NCBI GenBank assembly: GCA_038231395.1
Contig: JBBRLL010000007.1
Coordinates: forward strand, 44,382-108,381
DNA length: 64,000 nt
DNA from: Stagnihabitans sp038231395
Lineage (GTDB): Bacteria; Pseudomonadota; Alphaproteobacteria; Rhodobacterales; Rhodobacteraceae
Direction of reading: 5' to 3'
Part shown: piece after piece, positions 49,168-57,909 of the stretch
How positions within the stretch are numbered: the first letter of the stretch is position 1
Layout of the letters: the number at the start of each line of letters is the position of its first letter
Position numbers and translations under genes: made by a program
The notes under the pieces: model-generated
Database searches by the model: none
What the model saw: only the letters and a program-made list of their open reading frames with translations
What the model was told of the DNA's origin: nothing

Positions 49168-52100
49168 ATGCACGTCGTCTTCCGCGAAAGTCATGGTTTG
49201 GAAGAGACGGCGACGCCGTTCGATCCCGGTCAGGACCCGGCGGATTTGCTGGTGTTGTCGTTTTCCGACAGTGATCTGGGGGCGTTTGCAGCGGGCTGGC
49301 ACAGGGGAAATGCGGGGGGGATGGGCAGATTGCCCATCCTACGCCTGTGTAACCTTGTGGCATTGCGGCACCCGGTTTCGGTGGATACCTATATTGAGCG
49401 CACCGCCTTTGCAGCCAAAGCCATTCTGGTGCGGCTGATCGGCGGTGAGGCCTATTGGCCTTACGGTCTGGCGTCTTTGGCCGATCTGGCGCAGCGCAAG
49501 GGGATAGCGCTGGCCATCTTGCCTGCCGATGGCCGGGAGGATCCCCGGCTGGACCAGTTGTCAACGCTGCCGCTCAGCACTTTGCGCCGCTTGCAAGCCC
49601 TGTGCGATGCCGGTGGCGAGGTGGCCGCCCATGCGGCACTTGCGCAATTGTCACTGGCTGCCGGGCTTTATGCCGGTCCGGTTTCAGGTGAAAAACGCAT
49701 ACCGGATTTTGGGTTTTACCAACCGGGGCAGGGGGTTGTGGGCGCACCTTCATCAGGTGGCGTTGCGGTGGTGTTTTATCGCTCCTATCTGACGGCCGCC
49801 GACACCGCCCCGATTGACGCGATGATCCTGGCATTTCAGGCAAAGGGTCTCCGCGCTTTTGGCATCTTTGCGCCCTCTCTGAAGGGGCCTGCCGCCGGTT
49901 GGATTGCCAATGCCCTGCATGAGGCCCGGCCGGTCGCTATTGTCAACGCCACCGCCTTCTCTGCCAAGGGTCCGGACGGCAGCTCTCCCCTTGATGCAGG
50001 CTGTTGCCCGGTGTTTCAGGTTGCTTTGTCCACCGCCCGCCGCCGCGATTGGGCCGCTTCGGCACGAGGTCTGTCGCCTGCCGACCTTGCCATGCATGTG
50101 GTCCTCCCAGAGGTTGACGGGCGGCTTTTGGCTGGCGTTATCAGCTTCAAATCCCCCGCAAAGCGTGACCCGGACCTGCAATTCGCACGCTTCGCCCATC
50201 GCGCTGATGCGGAGCGGATCACTGCCGTGGTCAACCGGGTCAGCGCGTGGCTTGACCTTGCCAGAGCCGCCCCCAAAGACCGCAAACTCGCCGTCATCCT
50301 GTCAACCTATCCCGGCCGGGCGCATCAGATGGCGCATGCGGTGGGCCTTGATGCCATAGCCTCCACCGAGGCGCTGCTGGCTGACCTTCACCAAGCGGGC
50401 CACCTCACCGACCCATCGCCCTTGCAGGCCGATGTGCTTCAGCACGAGGCCGCCCTTTGGCCGATTTCCGAATACCTTATTGCGCTCAATGCTCTACCGG
50501 ATGACCTTCGCGCGACAATTGACGTTTGGGGACCTCCGGAGAATGACCCGGCTGCCCGCAGCGGTGTCTTCCACTTCGCCTGCCACAAGCGTGGCAACAC
50601 AATCATCGCCCTGCAACCTGAACGTGGGCGCGATGCCAACCGCGATGCCGAGTACCATGACCTTGCCGCAACTCCGCGCCATGCTTACGTGGCCTTCTAC
50701 CTGTGGTTGCGCGCTCAAGGCCTGCATGCGCTGATCCACATGGGCGCGCATGGCACACTGGAATGGCTGCCGGGCAAATCGGTCGCCCTTTCCGCCCATT
50801 GCTGGCCCGAAGCTTTGACCGGTGCGATGCCCGTCATCTATCCCTTCATCGTCAATGACCCCGGAGAGGCCGCTCAAGCCAAGCGCCGCATCGGTGCCGT
50901 GACGCTTGGCCATATGCCGCCGCCTTTGGCTCAATCGACAACACCCGAGGGCCTCTTGCGCCTTGAACGTCTGCTGGACGAGTACTCCACCGCCGATGGC
51001 ATTGACCCGGCACGCCGAGACCGGTTGATCCGCGCCGTTCGCGACGAGGCGCAGGCGCAGGGGGTTGAGGCCGATCTGGCGATTCCGTCCAATGCCTCCG
51101 CCGCCGAGGCCATCACCCGCATCGATCGTTTCGTGTGCGACATCAAGGAAAGCCAGTATGGCGACGGTCTGCACATCTACGGCCGTGGTCCGCAAGGCGA
51201 GGCGGAGCGGCTTGGCCTTCTGACCGCCCTTTCCGGCCAACCGGTCAAGCCCGGCCCGTCAGGTTCCCCCCATCGGGGCCGCGAAGATGTCTTGCCGACT
51301 GGGCGCAACCTGTATTCCGTCGATCCCCGGGCTGTGCCGTCGCGCACCGCGCATGCTCAAGGCATCAAACTGGCCGAAGAGCTGATCCGCCGCCACCTGC
51401 AAGACCAAGGCGATTACCCGCGCGGATTGGTGGTTGACCTGTGGGGTTCCGCCACCATGCGCACGGCGGGAGAGGATTTTGCGATGGCGCTGCATCTGGC
51501 TGGCCTCGCCCCGCTTTGGGATGACAACGCAGCCCGCGTCTCTGGCGTCGAAGTGATCCCGTTGGCCTTGCTGGGCCGTCCCCGGATCGACGTCACTTTG
51601 CGCGTCTCTGGCCTCTTTCGGGATATATTCCCGGGACTTGCGCAGCTTTTTGAAACCGGCGCCTCAGCTTTGGCCGCGCGCGAAGAAGCGCCCGAGGATA
51701 ACCCCTATACGTCGCTCAGCCCGCGGGTTTTTGCCCCCGAACCGGGCCGCTATGGCTTGGGAATGGGCCACGATGACTTTTCGGATGAAGCGCGCGTTGC
51801 GGCAGGTGAGGCTTGGTTGCAAGCCTCCGCCTGGTCGATTGGCATCGACGGTGAAAGCCATCACAATCGTAAGGCTTTGGAGCAAAGGTTGAAAGGCGCG
51901 GATAGTTTCGTGCATTCGCAAGACCTTACCGAAACCGACGTGCTGTTGGCGCAGGACTACGCCGCCCACGAGGCCGGATTTGCGGCCGCCATGCAGCGCT
52001 TGGGTGCCGCCAAGCCTGCGCTTTATCATCTGGACGCGACCCGGCCCGACTCACCGCATGCGCGCACGCTTACAGAAGAAATTGCACGCGTGGTGCGTGC

Positions 52101-52407
52101 GCGCGCGGCCAACCCGGCCTGGGCCGATGGCATGATGCGCCATGGCTTTCGGGGGGCCGCGGAAATCGCCGCCACGCTTGACCATATGGCCGCTTTTGCG
52201 CATCTGGCGCAGGTCGTGCCACCGCATCTGTTCGACCTTTATCATCAGGCCACCCTTGGTCGTGACGATCTGCGGGCCTTCCTTGCCACCGCCAATCCAA
52301 GTGCCCTTGCCGCGATGCAGGGCACTTTCCGGCGGCTGCGCGAGGCTGGTCTTTGGCAAACGCTCCGCAACTCCATCGCGGTGGAAGTGGAGCGTTTAAA
52401 TGCCTGA
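49168..52407 (+). CDS. cobN: Cobaltochelatase large subunit CobN
   Basis: The large ATP-dependent subunit of the aerobic cobalt chelatase (CobN with CobS and CobT, the latter two not in this window); it inserts Co2+ into hydrogenobyrinic diamide. The 1079 residues match the family. Typical segments are HMGAHGTLEWLPGKSVALS, ISTADGIDPARRDRLIR-like (EYSTADGIDPARRD), VDLWGSATMRTAGEDFAMAL and LYHQATLGRDDLRAFL near the C-terminus. The N-terminal region contains a hairpin repeat in frame at residues 52-58 (49320-49342). The stop overlaps cobG by eight bases. Confidence 0.96.
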   Translation: MHVVFRESHGLEETATPFDPGQDPADLLVLSFSDSDLGAFAAGWHRGNAGGMGRLPILRLCNLVALRHPVSVDTYIERTAFAAKAILVRLIGGEAYWPYGLASLADLAQRKGIALAILPADGREDPRLDQLSTLPLSTLRRLQALCDAGGEVAAHAALAQLSLAAGLYAGPVSGEKRIPDFGFYQPGQGVVGAPSSGGVAVVFYRSYLTAADTAPIDAMILAFQAKGLRAFGIFAPSLKGPAAGWIANALHEARPVAIVNATAFSAKGPDGSSPLDAGCCPVFQVALSTARRRDWAASARGLSPADLAMHVVLPEVDGRLLAGVISFKSPAKRDPDLQFARFAHRADAERITAVVNRVSAWLDLARAAPKDRKLAVILSTYPGRAHQMAHAVGLDAIASTEALLADLHQAGHLTDPSPLQADVLQHEAALWPISEYLIALNALPDDLRATIDVWGPPENDPAARSGVFHFACHKRGNTIIALQPERGRDANRDAEYHDLAATPRHAYVAFYLWLRAQGLHALIHMGAHGTLEWLPGKSVALSAHCWPEALTGAMPVIYPFIVNDPGEAAQAKRRIGAVTLGHMPPPLAQSTTPEGLLRLERLLDEYSTADGIDPARRDRLIRAVRDEAQAQGVEADLAIPSNASAAEAITRIDRFVCDIKESQYGDGLHIYGRGPQGEAERLGLLTALSGQPVKPGPSGSPHRGREDVLPTGRNLYSVDPRAVPSRTAHAQGIKLAEELIRRHLQDQGDYPRGLVVDLWGSATMRTAGEDFAMALHLAGLAPLWDDNAARVSGVEVIPLALLGRPRIDVTLRVSGLFRDIFPGLAQLFETGASALAAREEAPEDNPYTSLSPRVFAPEPGRYGLGMGHDDFSDEARVAAGEAWLQASAWSIGIDGESHHNRKALEQRLKGADSFVHSQDLTETDVLLAQDYAAHEAGFAAAMQRLGAAKPALYHLDATRPDSPHARTLTEEIARVVRARAANPAWADGMMRHGFRGAAEIAATLDHMAAFAHLAQVVPPHLFDLYHQATLGRDDLRAFLATANPSALAAMQGTFRRLREAGLWQTLRNSIAVEVERLNA
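49320..49342. repeat. Dispersed hairpin repeat lying in frame within cobN
   Basis: The segment beginning GATGGGCAGATTGCCCATC and ending CTAC is identical over 23 bases to the copy at 44759. In the cobN frame it encodes part of GMGRLPILRL. LPILRL corresponds to a conserved family segment (LPSLRL in relatives, from memory), so either the repeat was inserted and kept, or the codons match by conversion. Confidence 0.75.
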
Positions 52408-53530
52408 TTTTACAGTCAAAGGCTGGTGCCCGGGCGCGCTGCAACCGATGGTTTCCGGTGATGGTCTGGTGGTGCGGATCCGGCCCAGACTGGCTCATCT
52501 GACCGCTGCCCAGCTGCGCGGCATCGCGCAGGCCGCCTTGTCCTTTGGCAACGGTATTGTCGAACTGACCGCCCGCGCCAACCTGCAACTGCGCGGCGTC
52601 ACCCTGCAAAGCCACGCCCCCTTGATTGCCGCCTTGGACGCTTTGGAACTGATCGACCCCGATGCCCTTACCGAACGTCACCGCAATGTGGTGATTTCGC
52701 CGTTCTGGCATGGGGAGGTGGATGAAACCCTTGTCACCGATCTGTATAAGTCCCTGTCACAACTGCCTGACCTTCCTAACAAATTCGGCTTTGCGATTGA
52801 TTGCGGCGTCCAGCGGGTTCTGGCCGACACCTCTGCGGATATTCGCATCGAACGTGGTGCGTTTGGCGGGCTGATCCTGCGGGCTGACGGCGCTTTGGGG
52901 GGGCAGATTGTCACAAAGGAGACGGCCGTTCCCGAAGCCCTGCGCATGGCAGAGTGGTTTTTGGCGTCCGGTGGTGTCAAGGACGGGCGAGGCCGGATGG
53001 CCGCCCATCTGCCTCGGGCTATGCCGTTTGACATCGGCCATCTTCCCGGCGATATCGCTCCCAAAGCTATACCCGGCATCACACCCTATGGCGCGCTGAT
53101 TGCCTTTGAATTCGGTATCTTGCAAGCTGAAGTTCTGGCGGACTTGGCCGATCTTGCGCCTTCTTTCCGCGTAACACCTTGGCGGATGCTTTTGCTGCAA
53201 GGCGCGTCGGTTCCTGTGCATCCGTCCCTTATAGCGACGGCCGATGACCCACGACTGCGGGTTGTGGCCTGCACGGGGGCGCCCGGATGTCCGCAAGCTT
53301 TGCAGGAAACCCGCGCCTTGGCACGCAGACTGGCGCCTGCGGTCCCCATGGGGAAGCTTCTCCACGTGTCCGGTTGCGGCAAGGGCTGCGCCCATCAAGG
53401 CGTGGCCGACCTGACATTATGTGCGACCGGGCAAGGCTTTACTGTCTTGACCAAAGCCAAGGCGGGCGATAGCGGCCCGGTTCTGACCGCTTCGCTGATC
53501 ACTTTCGAAACCATCTCCAAGGCAATGTAA
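52400..53530 (+). CDS. cobG: Precorrin-3B synthase CobG
   Basis: The oxygen-dependent enzyme that forms the gamma-lactone of precorrin-3B, part of the aerobic pathway. It has 376 residues, a nitrite/sulfite-reductase-like protein with an Fe-S centre. The cysteine ligands are Cys291 and Cys297 (ACTGAPGCPQA) and Cys326 and Cys330 (SGCGKGCAH). ELTARANLQLRGV matches the ferredoxin-like domain of sulfite reductases. Some related Rhodobacter species use CobZ instead; none is seen here. The start overlaps the cobN stop. Confidence 0.94.
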   Translation: MPDFTVKGWCPGALQPMVSGDGLVVRIRPRLAHLTAAQLRGIAQAALSFGNGIVELTARANLQLRGVTLQSHAPLIAALDALELIDPDALTERHRNVVISPFWHGEVDETLVTDLYKSLSQLPDLPNKFGFAIDCGVQRVLADTSADIRIERGAFGGLILRADGALGGQIVTKETAVPEALRMAEWFLASGGVKDGRGRMAAHLPRAMPFDIGHLPGDIAPKAIPGITPYGALIAFEFGILQAEVLADLADLAPSFRVTPWRMLLLQGASVPVHPSLIATADDPRLRVVACTGAPGCPQALQETRALARRLAPAVPMGKLLHVSGCGKGCAHQGVADLTLCATGQGFTVLTKAKAGDSGPVLTASLITFETISKAM

Positions 53531-54160
53531 ATGCAGCATATTTACGAAACAGATGGTGCCGCGATTTACCTCAAAAGCTTTGCCATGATCCGGGCAGAGG
53601 CTGATTTGGCGCGGTTCACACCGGAGGAAGAGGTGGTCGCCGTACGCATGATCCACGCCGCCGGTATGGTTGGACTTGCGGCTTTCATTCGGTTTTCCCC
53701 CGGCATGGCCATGGCTGCACGTGCGGCTTTGGAGGCGGGTGCCCCGATCTTGTGCGATGCGCGGATGGTGTCCGAAGGCATCACCCGGACCCGTCTGCCC
53801 GCGAAAAACGAGGTGATCTGCACCTTGAACGACCCTCGCGTGGTGGAAATGGCGAAGGACATGGCCAATACCCGAAGTGCTGCCGCGTTGGAGTTGTGGC
53901 GGCCCTATCTGGCGGGCGCAGTCGTGGCGATCGGCAACGCTCCTACCGCTTTGTTTCATTTTCTCAATATGTTGCAGGACGAAACCTGTCCGCGACCAGC
54001 GGCAATTATTGGTTGTCCAGTGGGCTTTGTCGGTGCGGCGGAATCGAAAGCCGCGCTTATGTTGGCGCTTCCCGTGCCAGCTTTGGTGATTGAAGGGCGT
54101 TTGGGCGGCTCTGCCATAACGGTTGCGGCTGTCAATGCTTTGGCCAGTCGGAAGGAGTAG
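53531..54160 (+). CDS. cobH: Precorrin-8X methylmutase CobH
   Basis: This enzyme shifts the methyl group from C11 to C12, giving hydrogenobyrinic acid. The 209 residues include the catalytic His42 in VRMIHAAGM and the substrate-binding region GAPILCDARMVSEGITRTRLP. NAPTALFHFLNM and GCPVGFVGAAESK are the usual family segments. The ATG directly follows the cobG stop. GAAGGAG at the 3' end leads into cobI. Confidence 0.96.
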   Translation: MQHIYETDGAAIYLKSFAMIRAEADLARFTPEEEVVAVRMIHAAGMVGLAAFIRFSPGMAMAARAALEAGAPILCDARMVSEGITRTRLPAKNEVICTLNDPRVVEMAKDMANTRSAAALELWRPYLAGAVVAIGNAPTALFHFLNMLQDETCPRPAAIIGCPVGFVGAAESKAALMLALPVPALVIEGRLGGSAITVAAVNALASRKE

Positions 54161-54161
54161 G

Positions 54162-54893
54162 ATGGGCAAGATCATTTGCACCGGCCTTGGACCCGGCGAC
54201 CCCGATTTGATGAGCCTGCGGGCGCATCGGGCGGTGACGCAGGCCACGCAAGTCGCCTATTTCCGCAAAGCGGGCCGGTCGGGACAGGCGCGGCGCATCG
54301 TGACCGGGTTACTGCGCGCCGATGCGGTCGAACATGCGATGGAATACCCGGTGACCACCGAATTGCCGTTCGACGGACCTGAGTATAATGACGCCTTGGC
54401 GAGGTTTTATGATGACTGGGCGGGGCGGTTGAAAGTGGTAGCTCTAACCTCTGACGTGGTGGTTTTGTGCGAGGGCGATCCGTTCTTTTATGGCTCTTTC
54501 ATGCATCTTTACAGTCGGTTGTCCGGCGAAGTTGAGATGGAAATCATCCCCGGAATCACTGGCATGTCGGGCTGTTGGACTGCAACGGGTCAACCGATCA
54601 CCTGGGGCGATGACGTGTTGACCGTGCTGATGGGAACGCTGCCCGAAGCGGATCTGACCCGCCTGATGTCGCAGGCTGATGCTTTGGTCGTGATGAAGAC
54701 CGGGCGGAATTTGGCGAAAATACGCCGGGCATTGCAAGCCTCCGGTCGTTTGGACGCCGCTTGGCTGGTCGAATGCGGCACCATGCCCAACCAGCGCATC
54801 CAGCGTCTGATTGAGGCGCACGCTACAGAATGCCCCTATTTCGCTATCGTTTTGGTGCACGGACAGGGTCGCCGGCCCGAGGTGGTGGAATGA
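54162..54893 (+). CDS. cobI: Precorrin-2 C20-methyltransferase CobI
   Basis: A SAM-dependent tetrapyrrole methylase, 243 residues. ICTGLGPGDPDLMSLRAHRAV (4-24) is the N-terminal GxGPGDP motif, VVVLCEGDPFFYGSFMHL is the second motif, and EIIPGITGMSG the third. GRNLAKIRRAL and TMPNQRIQ are seen in CobI proteins. The ATG at 54162 follows GAAGGAG at 54151-54157. The stop overlaps the cobJ start (ATGA). Confidence 0.95.
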   Translation: MGKIICTGLGPGDPDLMSLRAHRAVTQATQVAYFRKAGRSGQARRIVTGLLRADAVEHAMEYPVTTELPFDGPEYNDALARFYDDWAGRLKVVALTSDVVVLCEGDPFFYGSFMHLYSRLSGEVEMEIIPGITGMSGCWTATGQPITWGDDVLTVLMGTLPEADLTRLMSQADALVVMKTGRNLAKIRRALQASGRLDAAWLVECGTMPNQRIQRLIEAHATECPYFAIVLVHGQGRRPEVVE

Positions 54894-55624
54894 CCGGCCG
54901 TCTGGACATCGTGGGTCTTGGGCCGGGTTCGGAGGCGATGGTAACGCCGGAGGTTGCACAAGCTTTGGCCGAGGCGACCGACGTTGTCGGATATATTCCC
55001 TATGTTGCAAGAGTGGCCGGGCGCCCCGGTCTGACTTTGCACGCTTCTGACAATAGGGTAGAGTTGGACAGGGCACGTCTCGCTTTGCAAATGGCGCTGC
55101 AAGGTCAAAGGGTTGTGGTGGTTTCTTCAGGTGATCCCGGCGTTTTCGCAATGGCCTCGGCGGTGTTTGAGGCGATGGAGGAGTGGCCGCAAGCGCAGGC
55201 CTTGGACGTTAATGTTCTGCCCGGCATTACGGCGATGTTGGCAGCGGCGGCAGCTTTGGGTGCGCCTTTGGGGCACGATTTCTGCTGCATTAACCTTTCC
55301 GACAACCTCAAACCCTGGACAGTAATTGAAAAGCGGCTCCGGCTGGCGGCAGAGGCCGATTTTGCGATGGCCTTTTACAATCCACGCTCGGTCAGCCGAC
55401 CGCAGGGGTTTGAGATCGCGCTTGAAGTTTTGCGGTCAAGTTGCGGACCTGACAGGATTATATCCTTCGCCAAAGCGGTTTCAACGCCAGATCAAAGCCT
55501 GGTGACGGTGACGTTGGCAGAGGCGCGGCCAGAGATGGCCGATATGCGCACTTTAGTGATCGTCGGCAATTCGGCCACCAAGCGGGTCGGAAAATTCGTC
55601 TATACGCCAAGGTTTTCACCGTGA
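54890..55624 (+). CDS. cobJ: Precorrin-3B C17-methyltransferase CobJ
   Basis: A SAM-dependent methylase that also contracts the ring, 244 residues. The start segment is LDIVGLGPGSEAMVTPEV; VVVVSSGDPGVFAMASAV is the GDPG motif, and DVNVLPGITAMLAAAAALGAPLGHDFCCINLSD is diagnostic of CobJ. FYNPRSVSRPQ and IVGNSATKRVGKFVYTPR complete it. The gene ends inside the cobK 3' end: the two convergent genes share 25 bases. Confidence 0.95.
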   Translation: MTGRLDIVGLGPGSEAMVTPEVAQALAEATDVVGYIPYVARVAGRPGLTLHASDNRVELDRARLALQMALQGQRVVVVSSGDPGVFAMASAVFEAMEEWPQAQALDVNVLPGITAMLAAAAALGAPLGHDFCCINLSDNLKPWTVIEKRLRLAAEADFAMAFYNPRSVSRPQGFEIALEVLRSSCGPDRIISFAKAVSTPDQSLVTVTLAEARPEMADMRTLVIVGNSATKRVGKFVYTPRFSP

Positions 55625-56343
55625 AGCCAATGCAAAACCGCATCGGTTGTTGCAACGCATGGCCGTTTGGGCACCGGCGGACGCTCGATCAGGATGACAG
55701 GCACACCCAAAATGCGGGCCGCATTCAACTTCGCGCGTGCACCCGAACCGCCGGCATTTTTGGCGACGATATGGCTGATGCGATGGGTTTTCAGCAGAGC
55801 AAGGTCGCCGTCAAGCGTAAAGGGGCCGCGCGAAACAATCGCGAAAGCCTTGGGCAGCGGCAGGCTTTCTGGCGCATCCACAAGACGCAAAAGGTAATGA
55901 TGCTGGGGCTTTACGGCGAAATCTTCAATGTTCTGCCGGCCAATGGCGAGGAAGATGTTGGACGGGTCATCGGGCAGGGCGGCCACGGCTGCGGCACGGT
56001 CCTGAACCATGTGCCACTGATCGCCGGGCACAGGTTGCCAAGGCTTGCGCTCCAGCGCCAGCAACGGCAGGCCAGCAACGGCGGCCGCATCAACCGCATG
56101 CGCGCTCATCTGGGCGGCGAACGGGTGGGTGGCGTCGACGATATGGGTGATGGCTTGCGCACGCAGAAAGTCGGTAAGGCCGGCCACGCCGCCAAAGCCG
56201 CCGATCCGCACAGGCAGGGGTTGCGGCAGCGGTACCTCGGTTCGTCCGGCGTAAGAGAAAACGCCCGCAATACCCTGATCTGCAAGGGCAATCGCCAAGG
56301 CAGAGGCTTCGGTCGTACCGCCAAGCAGAAGGACTCGGGTCAT
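55600..56343 (-). CDS. cobK: Precorrin-6A reductase CobK, antisense within the cob operon
   Basis: An NADPH-dependent reductase of the corrin ring, 247 residues. It starts TRVLLLGGTTEASALAIAL (2-20), with the NADP-binding GGTxEA motif, and contains VDATHPFAAQMSAHAVDAA, RKPWQPVPGDQW and AIGRQNIEDF. It is the only gene opposite to the rest of the operon: its 3' end overlaps cobJ, and its start codon shares two bases with the cobL start (CATG). Its promoter must lie within cobL. Confidence 0.93.
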   Translation of the reverse strand: MTRVLLLGGTTEASALAIALADQGIAGVFSYAGRTEVPLPQPLPVRIGGFGGVAGLTDFLRAQAITHIVDATHPFAAQMSAHAVDAAAVAGLPLLALERKPWQPVPGDQWHMVQDRAAAVAALPDDPSNIFLAIGRQNIEDFAVKPQHHYLLRLVDAPESLPLPKAFAIVSRGPFTLDGDLALLKTHRISHIVAKNAGGSGARAKLNAARILGVPVILIERPPVPKRPCVATTDAVLHWLHGENLGV

Positions 56344-57520
56344 GGCTGAGCCTTGGTTGACAATCATCGGGTTGAACGAGGATGGACTGGGCGGGCTGAC
56401 TTTGGCAAGCCGTGCCGCCTTGACCGCCGCCGAAATCGTCTTTGGCAGCCCAAGGCATCTGGCTTTGGCAGGGATAAAGGGCCGCGAATGGGGTGTGCCA
56501 TTTTCGATTGCACCGGTTCTGGCCGAACGGGGCCGGCGGGTCGTGGTTCTTGCCTCGGGTGATCCGTTCTGGCATGGCGCAGGCGGCAGTATGGTCGCGT
56601 CTTTGACACAAGGCGAGTGGCGCAGTTTTCCGGCTATTTCCACCTTCACTTTGGCAGCTAACACCTTGGGATGGCGGCTGGAAGAGGTGATTTGCCTTGG
56701 GCTTCATGCAGCACCTTTTGAACGATTGCGGATGGTGCTGGCGCAGGGGCAGAAGGTGATTTGTCTGCTGCGCGACGCCGCTTCAGTGGGTGAACTTGCC
56801 GCCTATTTGCAGGCCAATCGCTTTGGCGCATCGGCCCTGCATGTCTTGGAGGCTTTGGGTGGCCCGCGGGCAAACGTTGCGAAGTACGCCCCGCAAGACA
56901 TTGCCGGGATTAGCTTTTCCACGCCGGTCGCTGTTGCGATTGAATGCGTTGGTTGGGGAGTTCCGCGCGCCTCTGGCTTGCCGGATGAGCTGTTTGACCA
57001 CGACGGGCAAATAACCAAACGGCCGGTGCGTGCGCTGACGCTTTCCGCTTTGGCTCCACGGGCGTCAGAGGTGATGTGGGATTTGGGCGCAGGCTCCGGC
57101 TCGGTTTCCATCGAGGTGCTGCTGGCCGCACCGGGTTCGGTGGTTCACGCGGTGGAGGCCGACACGATGCGCTCGGTCCGCGCTTTGGGCAATGCGCAGG
57201 CTTTTGGCGTCTCGCACCGTTGGCATCTGCATCAGGGCAAGGCCGTCGACATCATTCCGACCCTGCCCAAACCTGATCTGGTGTTCATCGGCGGCGGGGC
57301 TTCGGACGACTTGTTGCGGGTGCTGTGGCGGGTCATGCCATCGGGAACTCGGGTGGTGATCAACGGCGTGACGTTGGAGACGGAGGCTTTGCTTTACGCT
57401 TGGCATGGCGCAAAAGGCGGGCAGTTGTTCCGGATCGACCTCGCCGAAGCGGGGGTTCTGGGAAATCGTCGCGGCTGGGAGCCGTCGCGTCCGGTGATCC
57501 AGTGGAGTGTTGCGAAATGA
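56342..57520 (+). CDS. cobL: Precorrin-6Y C5,15-methyltransferase CobL (CbiE-CbiT fusion)
   Basis: A bifunctional methyltransferase and decarboxylase of 392 residues. The N-terminal CbiE-type domain (1-200) has TIIGLNEDGLGGL, VVVLASGDPFWHGAGG and STFTLAANTLGW. The C-terminal CbiT-type domain has the SAM motif WDLGAGSGSVSIEV (246-259) and DLVFIGGGASDDLL. Both halves are complete. RBS AGAAGGA lies nine bases upstream, within the antisense cobK coding region. It overlaps cobE (ATGA). Confidence 0.95.
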   Translation: MAEPWLTIIGLNEDGLGGLTLASRAALTAAEIVFGSPRHLALAGIKGREWGVPFSIAPVLAERGRRVVVLASGDPFWHGAGGSMVASLTQGEWRSFPAISTFTLAANTLGWRLEEVICLGLHAAPFERLRMVLAQGQKVICLLRDAASVGELAAYLQANRFGASALHVLEALGGPRANVAKYAPQDIAGISFSTPVAVAIECVGWGVPRASGLPDELFDHDGQITKRPVRALTLSALAPRASEVMWDLGAGSGSVSIEVLLAAPGSVVHAVEADTMRSVRALGNAQAFGVSHRWHLHQGKAVDIIPTLPKPDLVFIGGGASDDLLRVLWRVMPSGTRVVINGVTLETEALLYAWHGAKGGQLFRIDLAEAGVLGNRRGWEPSRPVIQWSVAK

Positions 57521-57909
57521 GGGTGGCAGGCTTGGGCTTCCGGCGGGGTGCTTCGGCAGAAAGCTTGTCGGCGGCACTGGCTTTGGTGGGCGATGCGGAC
57601 GCTTTGGCTACGGCAGAGGACAAGGTGCACGAGCCGGGATTGGTCAGACTTGCCAAGGCCTTGGGGTTGAAAGTTCACGGTGTTTCGCGCGCATCTTTGG
57701 AAGCACAGGGCGTCGAAGGCTCGGCCAGGGTGATGGCGGAATATGGCACCGGGTCGGTGGCGGAAGCGTCAGCTATGGCCGTGGCGGGTCCGGGTGCGCG
57801 CTTGATTGCCGGGCGTCGGACCGGGCCCGATGGCATGGCCGTGGCCGCATTGGCAGAAAGCGTCGGGCCTCAATCCGCAGACGCCAGCACGGCAAAGGAC
57901 GCAAGATGA
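57517..57909 (+). CDS. cobE: CobE (CbiG C-terminal-like protein)
   Basis: A 130-residue protein of the CobE/GbiG_C family, needed for cobalamin synthesis but with no clear enzymatic role in aerobes. VAGLGFRRGASAESLSAAL (3-21) is the family start. EDKVHEPGLVRLAKALGL and SVAEASAMAVAGPGARLIAGRR follow. The start overlaps cobL (ATGA) and the stop overlaps cobM (ATGA). Confidence 0.9.
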   Translation: MRVAGLGFRRGASAESLSAALALVGDADALATAEDKVHEPGLVRLAKALGLKVHGVSRASLEAQGVEGSARVMAEYGTGSVAEASAMAVAGPGARLIAGRRTGPDGMAVAALAESVGPQSADASTAKDAR

